Assembly (NCBI RefSeq): GCF_040054535.1
Contig: NC_090782.1
Coordinates: 24,292,501-24,356,500 of the forward strand
Source: Antennarius striatus
Taxonomy: Eukaryota; Chordata; Actinopteri; Lophiiformes; Antennariidae
Length of the DNA: 64,000 nt
Reading direction: 5' to 3'
The notes below the pieces were generated by a model. The model was not told the origin of the DNA, made no database searches, and saw only the letters and a list, made by a program, of their open reading frames with translations. Below, one piece after another: positions 46,540 through 56,400 of the stretch (position 1 is its first letter; each line of letters opens with the position of its first letter). The position numbers and the translations under genes are program-made.

Positions 46540-46885
46540 AATGTTTGAATAGTTCACTAGCATGCGATCATCACCATGACGATGTGGCTTAAAGGGAATC
46601 TGATTGATGTAACATGATGAACGCTGGGAATTTGTGCCAAACTTTTTGAATAATGTTGATTTGCTGCAGTTTGTGAGTTAACACACAAATTATTATTTCA
46701 ATCCAGATGTAACTTTTTACCCTTTTGTTAATAAATGAGATCCATTTAAATGACTGATTCTGAATGATCTCAGATAGATATTGGTGGTGGTGTGATGTAT
46801 CCTCCTGTCTCTGGTGCAGGACTGAAACCTAATACATATTGATCCTCTCAAAGTATTTTGTCTCATCATTCTGTTATATTGTGAT
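46540..46885 (+). repeat. Inverted piece of Ly6 3' flank
   Basis: The plus strand reads the 3'-flank landmarks in gene orientation: GATCATCACCATGACGATGT, GATGAACGCTGGGAATTTG, GCAGTTTGTGAGTTAAC, ATTTAAATGACTGATTCTGA and CTCTGGTGCAGGACTGAAAC, ending near TCTCATCATTCTGTTAT. It is opposite in orientation to the cluster and has no exons attached. Confidence 0.72.
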
Positions 46886-47731
46886 GTGTTTGTGTCCCCA
46901 TCCACTGTTATGGAGGAGAAGCCGGTCAGTTTGATACTTGACTTTTGCACCGGGGTGTCGTCCGCCAGCCCCTGCGACTGCCACCGTATGTTCTCTGGAT
47001 CTACAATTTCTGGTTAGCCAGAACTTCCGGGACTGAAAGAATGACACATGTAAGAGCACAAGAAATGTAATCATTTAATGATCCATTTTCTGGTCCATTT
47101 TACGTTGCTGTGCCATGTAGAAAATAAGTGCTGCAGTAGCATCCCAGTCTGTGGTCTGGAAGCAGTCCCTTCCGGGGCCCATCTCCTGACCTGCCGGGTT
47201 GTTGCAGGCAGCCGTTTCACCAGCAGGATGTAGGTGGGCTATCAATACACTAGGTTATGGTTTTATTTACCTAGTGGGGGGGGAGGCTGGCTCCTCAGCA
47301 TTGGTGCAAATCAGATCGATGGTTCCCTGAGTGTTTCCTCAGGGCCCGTCTCCTGACCTGCTGGGCTGTTATAGGGCAGCCGTTTCACCAGCGGGATGTA
47401 GGTGGGCTGTTGGTACACTAAGTTGTGGTCTTATTTACCCAGTTGGGAGAGAAGGGTGGCTGTGTATGCCTTCTTGACACTGGTGTAAATCAGATTGTTG
47501 GTTCCGTTCTTCCGTGTGGGCAGTCTACACACTGAACCATTGTGAGCAGTATCTTGTCTAGGGTGACAAGATTGAAGTCAACTGTGATGATGACCAGAAC
47601 CTCCAGGTGCCGTGTCCGAAGAGCAGAGGTGGTGGCACAGATGGTCTCACATGTTGTGTCAGGGTTTGCCCATGATGTGTCATTTCTCCGTACAATTAAG
47701 CTTTCCTTGTGTTTGTTTTCTTTTCCTAAAA
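46886..47731. repeat. Two tandem copies of an unassigned repeat (about 170-bp period)
   Basis: Units at about 47173-47340 and 47342-47512 share TCTCCTGACCTGC, GGCAGCCGTTTCACCAGC, GGATGTAGGTGGGCT and CAAATCAGATCGATGG-like segments. No coding content was recognised, and the left 250 bp is unassigned. Confidence 0.55.
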
Positions 47732-48300
47732 TGTCATATCATTCCAGATCCTGTTTCATCTACAATCTCTTCATTCCCTCCACCTGCTGTCTCCCCACAC
47801 ACCTGCAGCCACTCCCCAATCTGTATCCACACTTCAAAAGCCAGCTCAGCCTTCTGCTCTCTGCCAGATTGTTTTAGTGTTTGCCCTGACTCTCCAGCCT
47901 TCGTATCCTGTCTGTTTTGGTGACCATGTATGAATCCCGTCTACTCTCTCGACCTAGCCTGTTGTCTGCTCCTCATCTGATTTGTCTGCCTGATTTGTTG
48001 ATTGTTTCGTGCCTGACGCTGCCTGATTCTGGACTCTTGTCATTTTTGGATACCTCTGCCTGTATTATTAAACCTTCTTTTGAGACTTTGCCCACCTGCT
48101 ACTCTGTCGTGCTTTTGGGTTCTCCTTGCCAGTCGTATTCTAGTCATGACAGAACAATCTGGCTAAAATTAACCCAGCTGACAGTGATCCTGCTCAACAA
48201 GACCCCACATCTGAACCCAATCTGACCCAGCATTATGACCATCACCTCCAGTGTTTAGCCGAGGTCATTCAGATTGTTTTGTACTCATGCCCTTGTATCT
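47732..48300 (+). mobile_element. Gypsy LTR with leader and start of internal region
   Basis: The LTR runs from TGTCATATCATTCC (47732) to CTAGTCATGACA (48151) with TG...CA ends. GAACAATCTGGCTAAAATTA follows, the same leader as at 6586 and 57620. The next 130 bp look like a decayed Gag start, and the element is then lost. It is related to the LTRs at 10529 and 50670. Confidence 0.62.
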
Positions 48301-48424
48301 AGTTTTGGAATTCTTGAGTTTTTTTTTATTTTCCTGGATTTTTTGCTCTACCTGATTAAAATATGGAGGAAAACTTCTTGACTGGGGTCCTGTGTGTGGG
48401 TCCTAATCCCGTTCATGAAACTCT

Positions 48425-48665
48425 TATGTATCCACTGTTATCACACTTTAATAATAATCAGTCAGGGACCGTTTGTGTGTTTCTAATGGTGTATTTACAA
48501 CCAGCCAGCATTCAGAACATGCGTCACCAGGCCAAGGTCACCACCTCAAAACGTGCAGGAACAGAAGATTTGTTTTAAAATCAATCAGACAAAATGTTTG
48601 AATTTTTAATTAGCAGTTGATCATCACCATGACAATGTGGTTTGACTGGAATCTAATTGATGCAA
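48425..48665 (+). repeat. Second inverted piece of Ly6 3' flank
   Basis: In plus orientation: TATCCACTGTTATCACACTT, CAGCCAGCATTCAGAACATG, CAGGCCAAGGTCACCACCTC and GATCATCACCATGACAATGT. It corresponds to the stop-proximal 3' flank and partly complements the piece at 46540. Confidence 0.72.
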
Positions 48666-48669
48666 CATG

Positions 48670-48940
48670 ATTTTCTTCTTTTCCTCTCGGCTTTTCCCTT
48701 CAGGGGTCTCCTCAGCCAATCAGTGTCCTCCATCTAACCCTGTCTTCTGCATCCTCTTCTCTCACACCAACTACCTTCATGTCCTCCTTCACTACATCCA
48801 TAAACCTCCTCTTTGGTCTTCCTCTAGGCCTCCTGCCTGGCAGTTCAAAACTCAGCATCCTTCTACCGATATATTCACTATCTCTCCTCTGGACATGTCC
48901 AAACCATCTCAGTCTGGAAAGAGAAGGAGAGTAACGTAAT
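48670..48940 (-). mobile_element. RTE/BovB-like LINE C-terminus
   Basis: The minus strand encodes LRWFGHVQRRDSEYIGRRML, PGRRPRGRPKRRFMDVVKED and EEDAEDRVRWRTLIG, the typical C-terminus of RTE/BovB-type LINE proteins. 5'-truncated. Confidence 0.78.
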
Positions 48941-49800
48941 GGTAGAGTGATCCCATATGTGTCTGGAGTGTCTGAAAGATTGATGAGGATCTTCAACAAA
49001 CACAAGGTTCCTGTGTATTTTAAGCCGGGCAACACTCTCCGACAAAGAAGAAGAAGTAGTATACTTTATTTATCCCACAAGGGAAATTACATTGTCACTC
49101 AGGTTAGTATAGTATACAGGCCCCCTGAACACAACACACAAGGGGGCCTGTAAGCATGCAGGTAGTACATACAGGTACACATCAAACTACACACATCAGG
49201 AGGCAGAGTGACGGGCAGCGGCTTCTGTAACGCTCCACAAATTGAGCAGCTTGTAGGGGGGACGGTGCCTTGCTCAAGGGCGCCTTGGCAGTGGCTAGGA
49301 GGTGAGCCGACAACTCCCACCGTCGATTCACACTTGGTTTGGATGTACCGGCGGGAGCGGGATTCGAACTCGGGGTGTTCCTGTCTTCAAGACGATTGCT
49401 CTACCGCTGAGCCACTACCGCCCCAAAGACTGGTCCACCCAAAAGACCCCACACCACACAGTCAGAAGAGCAATCTGGTGTATGCAGTTAAATGCAGCAA
49501 GGAATGGTCGGATGTCTACATAGGGGAAACCAAACTCCCAAAGAGATGATCTCAGCAGATTGACGCAGGTGATGTGTCTCATGCTAACAACCCCCCTTTG
49601 ACACCCCCCTCAACCATCATTGAGGAGCCAGACAGGTTTCAACGATTGTCGTTGAAATGTGAATAGCACTGACCACACCCCGCTGGGACAAGACTAGCCA
49701 CCTTTAGAACTGAAGAAGTCTCTTGGATAAGAGACGAAACGTCTTCAAAACTTTCTTAAACTCCAGTGGATTGATTTAAACAGCTGTGGGTAACCATGAC
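48941..49800 (+). mobile_element. Penelope-like element 3' part (GIY-YIG) split by a SINE
   Basis: Plus strand: [11 protein letters not shown]-like, [20 protein letters not shown], then (after the SINE) [20 protein letters not shown] and YIGETK, a GIY-YIG endonuclease start as in fish Penelope elements. The frame breaks right after. At 49700-49780 is a tail with a strong hairpin. It matches the longer copy at 58196-58788. Confidence 0.78.
49049..49423 (-). mobile_element. tRNA-derived SINE inside the Penelope element
   Basis: On the minus strand the head reads TGGCTCAGCGGTAGAGC (49398-49414), an excellent RNA polymerase III A box, followed by GAGTTCGAATCCCGC (49358-49372), a B box. The tail end has ATAAAGTATACTACTTC. 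A 6-bp duplication CAAAGA flanks it (49043-49048 and 49424-49429), and the Penelope copy at 58578 shows the uninterrupted site. This is a SINE, not a tRNA gene: the body extends about 300 bp beyond the tRNA-like head. Confidence 0.85.
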
Positions 49801-50669
49801 CTGGATAACTGAGAACCTACACAGACATTCCCGTCACTTGTGATGCTTCAGCCACCTGTTATTAATCCGGTGTCAACCACCAAATGAACTCTATTCAGTT
49901 GTCTGTTACTGGTTGTTAGCGATTATTCCGATTCTCCAGCGTTTCTGTATTTGTCCATTGTGTTTGAATATTTTGCCTGTTCCCTGGATCCTGTCTTGAC
50001 TTCCGTGTGATTTTGTTTCCTGGATTTTTTCTGTCTGTCCAATCCTTGCTTTATATTCTGACAACCTGTTGTAGAATTTTGACGATTAAAACTATGTGTT
50101 GACTTCTTCCCTGGTGTACTGCATTTGGGTCACTGTGATACCAAAAGTCTACTTCCTGAGCGGAATCTCCTCACTCATTTCTGGAGAAGTAACGGAAATC
50201 GAATACCTTTTACAAATCGTGTCTGAACAGATTTGAAAACCACAGAACCACTTGCTGCCAATGATGGATGAGAGAGTTTGAAGTTTTCCACCTGAGGCAG
50301 TGAGCAAACCAACAAAATACCTGAACGTCCATCAAGATCTGATTTTTCTACTAAAGTATGTCAGAACAATTGCAAAATGTGAAGTGAAGCCAGGCCTTGG
50401 ACGCCCCCCATTGGCCAAAAGTGGCGCCAAATCACAGTGACATGTCAAAACAAGCCAGGACTGAGGAACCAGTTCCTTGCATGGAGTGGTTGTAGGAGGC
50501 GCCTGAAGGCAGGGTTCCAGCATGTAGAGCTGGGAGACTTTAAAGAGTCTGGAATTCAAATGATCCAGATCAAATATGCAGGTCATTCAGAGATTTCTGT
50601 CAGATCATCTGACAATTAAGTATTCTTTTCATTTTTTGGGGGGGGTTGTTGTACATGAGCTACCATACT
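49801..50669 (+). other. Possible decayed LTR and unassigned DNA
   Basis: About 49830-50150 has the CT-rich composition and end (GTGTACTGCATTTGGGTCAC) typical of Gypsy LTRs in this window, with GATTAAAAC as a weak polyadenylation signal. Ends cannot be fixed. 50150-50669 is unassigned. Confidence 0.35.
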
Positions 50670-51139
50670 TGTCATTTCAGATCCTGCCCTGCCCTGCTTG
50701 CAATCAGTTCATTCCATTCACTTGCTTTTCCCCAAACTCATCTGGAGCCACTACCCTAATCAGCCTTTACCCTTCATATTCCCAGTTTAGCCCTCAGTTC
50801 CCTGCCACATTGTTTAGTGTCCGCCCTGACTCTCCAGCTCTTGTTACCTGCTTTAGTTTTGACTTCTGTATCTGATTCTGCCTGATCTCTGGAGCCTGTA
50901 TTTTTGCCTGCCCCTCATCTGATCTGTCTGCCTGTTTGGACGTACTCCCGTACCAGATTCTACCCGATTCCTGGACCCTGTTTGTTTGCCTGCTTCTCAT
51001 CTGATTTGTCTGTCTATTGGACTGATTCAACCGGTACCTAAACCCTCCTTGTCTAATTAAATACTCTGAGACTCTCGACCTGCCTGCTTGTCTGTCATGC
51101 TTTGGGGTTCCCTCTGCCAGTCTCGTTGAAGTTGTGACA
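50670..51139 (+). repeat. Solo Gypsy LTR
   Basis: It starts TGTCATTTCAGATCCTGCCC and ends GAAGTTGTGACA, related over most of its length to 47732-48151. No leader or internal sequence is attached. Confidence 0.6.
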
Positions 51140-52984
51140 ATTTCACCACAGAAAAGTTTGCACACCGTCATCAATCAGGGTTCCTTCACATCCAGACTTT
51201 TGTCTTCTGTTAAAGGCCTGAAGTCGTATTAATTCATGAAGCGTCTTGATTGTCAATGGAGGGAACAGGAATGACTGGCTTGATCCTAGAGGGACATCAG
51301 TTTATAATACAGACAAGATTTATGGATATAACAAGAGTTGTAACATGAAAGCGACTTAAAGATCAGATTTATACACTCAATAGTTTTCATGAGTTTGTTT
51401 TAACTGAGGATTTAGAGGTGTAGATATAGAAATATAGATAAAATGATAAAGATAAAGGTAGGTGTGAGTGACAGGCGTGATGGGTTGTTGGTGTTTCTTG
51501 TGATTCCGCAATTCATTGGTAATGTGTCTGTAGGGTCCCCCCGCCTCATGCCCGTAAGTCCACGGGGATAGGCTCCAGCAACCCCCTGACCCTTAAAAGC
51601 AGAGAAAGCAGTATGGAAAATGAAAATGAATGTATTGTTAGGGTTTTACTCTGAACAAAATCCTTTTCGGTTCTTTAAGCTCGGTTGAGAAGTGTATCTT
51701 CAGTGATGAAACAAGTTGTTGTTCAAACAAGGTATACTGAAGAAGTTGAGCAGTTTACAAGTTGGTGAGGATACAGCGCTGGGATCTCCAACAGACACAA
51801 CAACAAACCTCTGAAGAAGAGTCCCGAACGATCATTGACCATGACCTTTATAGTGTTTGGGTTAGACTCTGTGAGGGATGATCTCACCATCAGAATGTTC
51901 ATTGACCTTGGTCTTGATGGTGTCTGCCATAGGTTCTCCTTGAGGGACGAGCTCAGCAGCAGCCTGACTCAGCCTCTCCTCTATCAGTTATCTATGTGCT
52001 GTGGGTGCTCTGTACTTCTATGTTTAAAAAATTATGTAGTAGACAAGGGCTAACTGTTGTGCCATTTATGTCTGTGTAAGCAGATGCGTTTTGATCCTGT
52101 TTGTCGGCATTCCTTTTCCTAATCCTCTACCTCCTCCCCTAGTCCATAGGGGTAACGAGTCATACCTGCTCCTAGTTGCAACAAGCTGGATATTTAAACC
52201 AGCCTCAAGTCTTTCCTGGTGCCAGAAGATACCTTCTGCTGCCCACATGTTCCTGTCTCCAGTTGATCACCAGTTTTCAGTGATACTAGTTCCCGTAGTT
52301 ATTCTATTTGTGTTCATTATATTGTTTACTCCAGGTACGAGTACACGCCTAGATCTCCTTGGTTACTTTGTATCTACCTTTACAGAGAGACAGGACCTTA
52401 TTAACAACATCACAATAACACACAATGATGAGACAAAAGAGAGGATCAGTATGTATTAGGGTTCCAGTCCAGCGGCATTTCTTACAAAACCTGCCATGAA
52501 GTTGACGACAAGAGTTCCGACACGCAAACAAGAGGATGCACACAGAGAGTTGAGGTTAATTAGATTTTTATTCCTTAGAACAATCAATTCATTCAAACAA
52601 ACCGCTTGTGTCTTGGATGGATGAAAGGAAAAGAAAAACTGTTTTCGCAATTATGAGTATTTGTGTTATTTGTGATACATATATTTGCGATACGGCTATT
52701 TCCAATACTTGCTACCTGAAGACTATACCATCTTACCATTTAACCCATACAGCACTAATTAGATGGACTTGTTAAAGCCAACATTGACACACATTCAAGC
52801 GGCGTGTCTACTACCACATGATACATAATCAGGTAAATGTTTACAGGTGAGATATTGCTCAGGGTATCTAAGGTTAATATGACGTTAAGCAAATCATTTC
52901 TAGCTTGAAAACTGCATTTCTGTAACTCAATCATTTGAATCAACATTCTCATTCCATAAGCAAGTGTAACGAAACTGAAATACG
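51140..52984. other. Intergenic stretch, no gene seen
   Basis: A degenerate SINE-like piece lies at about 51535-51640 (ATAGGCTCCAGCAACCCCCTGACCC). 52380-52460 repeats part of the distal Ly6 3' flank (GACAGGACCTTATTAACAAC). The rest is unassigned. Confidence 0.4.
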
Positions 52985-53438
52985 GCTCCTACAACCAGAG
53001 ACAGGAGGATACATCACGCCACCACCATTATCTGTCTGAGATCATTTAAAATCGGTCATTTAAATGGATCTCATCTATTAAGAAAGGGTCAAAAGTTTCA
53101 CCTGCATTAAAATCATATTTTCTGTTACACGATTCAAAAGTCTTGGCACAAATTTCCAGCATTCGTCATGTTGCATCAATCAGATTCCAGTCAAGCCACA
53201 TGATTGACTGATTGACTGCTGATAAACTATTCAAAAAATTTCTCTGATAGAGTTTCAAACAAATCTTCTGGTTCTGCAGGTTTTGAGGTGGTGATCTTGG
53301 CAGACTGATGTATGTTCTGAATGCTGGCTGGTTGTATATACATAATTAGAAACACACAAACGTTCCCTGATTGATTCTTGTTAAAGTGTGATAATAGTGG
53401 ATACATATGAGGACCTGCTGGTGAGGTTCCTTCTTGTT
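52985..53438 (-). repeat. 3' flank of Ly6 copy 7 (duplicated block)
   Basis: Same landmarks as other units, lacking about 30 bp around the CATCACCATGACG segment near 53200. Confidence 0.55.
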
Positions 53439-56400
53439 CTAGAAGAGATGAAAGAGTCCCAGTAGCAGAGGGATCAAACCCAGACTGATGGAGAGAGCAT
53501 CGCTGGTGTTTGCAGTCGTGTTTGAGGTTGTCATGGTTGGAGTCGTCACATTTGGAGACGTTGTGTTTGGAGTCGTCATGTTTGGAGTCGTCGTGTTTGG
53601 AGTCATCGTGGTTGAAGTCATCATGGTTGGAGAGCCATTACACAGACTGGAGTTACAACAGGTTGTATCATTACTGAATGACACAGTCGTGTTGGGAAGT
53701 GGGTTTGTGTTGTTCGGACACAGGTTGGCAGAAACACAGCCGAAGACAGATGTGGATGTTGATTGTATGACCCCTGTAAATGAGAAATCACTGTCACTGA
53801 ACAAACTCTTGTTGATCTTAATTATCATGTCAGGAACACCTCAACATAAAACAAACATGAATGAACAGACATTCGAGAATGGCATTTTTTAAGCCAATTT
53901 AACAAGATTGCACTATTTCCCTCAGGACACTGGTTTTGGCAAACGCTTGAATAGATATCCATCCATCTTCCACCGCTTATCCGGAATCGGGTCGCGGGGG
54001 CAGCAGCTTCAACAGGGAGCCCCAAACTTCCCTTTCCCGGGCCACATCCACCAGCTCTGACTGGGGGATCCCAAGGCGTTCCCAGGCCAGTGTTGAGATA
54101 TAATCCCTCCACCTGGTCCTGGGTCTGCCCCGAGGTCTCCCAGCTGGACGTGCCAGAAACACCTCCCTAGGGAGGCGTCCCAGAGGCATCCGCACCAGAT
54201 GCCCAAACCACCTCAACTGACTCCTTTCCATGCGAAGGAGCAGCGGCTCTACTCTGAGCCCCTCGCGAACAGCAGTGTTTCTCACCTTATCTCTAAGGGA
54301 GACACCAGCTATCCGCCTGAGAAAGCCCATTTCAGCCGCTTGTATCTGCGATCTCGTTCTTTGGGTCATGACCCATCGCTCATGACCATAGGTGAGGGTA
54401 GGACGAAGATTGAACGGTAGATGGAGAGCTTTGCCTCTCGGCTTAGCTCCCTCTTTGTGACAACAGTGCGGTAAAGCGACTGCAATACCGCTCCTGCTGC
54501 CCCAATTCTCCATCCAATCTCACGCTCCATTGTTCCCTCACTCGTGAACAGGACCCTAAGATACTTAAACTCCTTCACTTGTGGAAGGACCTCATTCCCC
54601 ACTTGGAGAAGGCATTCCACCGGTTTCCTGCTGAGGACCATGGCCTCAGATTTGGAGGTGCTAATCCTCATCCCCGCCGCTTCACACTCGGCTGCAAACC
54701 GGACCAGTGAGCGCTGCAGGTCACAGGCTGATGACGCAAACAGGACCACATCGTCTGCAAAAAGCAGTGATGCAATCCTCAGGCCACCAAACTGTAAATC
54801 CTCCTCACCACGACTACGCCTCGATATCCTGTCCATGAAAATCACAAACAGAATTGGTGATAAAGCGCAGCCCTGGTGAAGGCCAACAGCTACTCGGAAC
54901 AAGTCCGACTTACTGCCGAGAACCCGAACGCAGCTCTCACTTTGGGCGTACAGGGATTGGATGGCCCTGAGGAGAGGCCCCCTCACCCCATACTCCCGCA
55001 GTACTTCCCACAGTATATCCCTGGGGACCCGATCGTACGCCTTCTCCAAGTCCACAAAACACATGTAGACTGGATGGGCATACTCCCAAGCCCCCTCTAG
55101 GATCTCCGTGAGAGTAAAAAGCTGGTCCGTTGTTCCACGACCAGGACGGAACCCACATTGTTCCTCCTCAATCTGAGGCTCGACAATCGGCCGGACCCTC
55201 CTTTCCAGCACCTTGGAGTAAACTTTCCCAGGGAGGCTGAGGAGTGTGATGCCCCTGTAATTGGCACACACCCTCTGGTCCCCCTTTTTAAAAAGAGGAA
55301 CCACCACCCCAGTCTGCCACTCTTTCACCACTGTCCCAGACTTCCACACAATGTTAAAGAGGCGTGTCATCCACAACAGCCCCTCAACACCCAGAGCCTT
55401 CAGCATTTCCGGGCGAATCTCATCAACACCCGGGGCTTTGCCACCGTGCAGTTGTTTAACTACCTCGGTGACTTCGCCCCGAGAGATTGACTCTGATCCA
55501 CCATCATCCTCCAGCTCTGCCTCTGCAACAGAGGACGGGTCAGTTGGGGTAGTTGGATTCAGGAGTTCCTCAAAGTGTTCCTTCCACCGACCGACAACCT
55601 CCTCAGTCGAGGTCAACAGTGTCCCATCTTTGCTGTATACAGCTTGGATGGTTCCCCGTTTCCCCCTCCTGAGGTGTCGGACAGTCCTCCAGAACAACTT
55701 TGGTGCCGTCCGATAGTCCTTCTCCATGGCCTCTCCGAACTCCTCCCACACCCTCTGTTTTGCCTCCATCACAGCCGGGGCTGCAGTCCCTTTGGTCCGT
55801 CGGTACCCTGCAACTGCTTCAGGGGTCCCCAGGGACAACATGCCCCTGAAGGCCTCCTTCTTCAGTCGGACGGCTTCCCTGACCACCGGGGTCCACCACG
55901 GTGTTCGAGGGTTACCGCCCCTTGAGGCACCCAAGAACTTGAGACCACAGCTCTCAGCTGCAGCTTCAGCAATGGAAGCTTTGAACATCGACCATTCAGG
56001 TTCGATGCCCCCAGCCTCCACAGGGATGCACGAGAAGCTCCTTTGGAGGTGTGAATTGAAGGCCTCACGGACAGAGTCCTCCTCCAGACGTTCCCAGTTC
56101 ACCCGCACTACTCGTTTGGGCTTACCAGGTCTATCCAAAGGTTTCCTCCGCCAAAGGACCCAACTCACCACCAGGTGGTGATCAGTTGATAGCTCTGCCC
56201 CTCTCTTCACCCGAGTGTCCAAAACACATGGTCGAAGATCAGATGATACGATCACAAGATCAATCATTGACCTCCGACCCAGGGTGCTCTGGTACCAGGT
56301 ACACTTATGAGCATCCTTGTGTTCGAACATGGTGTTAGTTATGAACAATCCGTGACCAGCACAGAAGTCCAACAACATAACACCGCTCGGGTTCAGATCA

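Noticed and set aside
49390-49423. A tRNA gene
   Set aside because: A and B boxes are good, but the sequence lacks a full cloverleaf end and continues as a SINE body with tail and target duplication.
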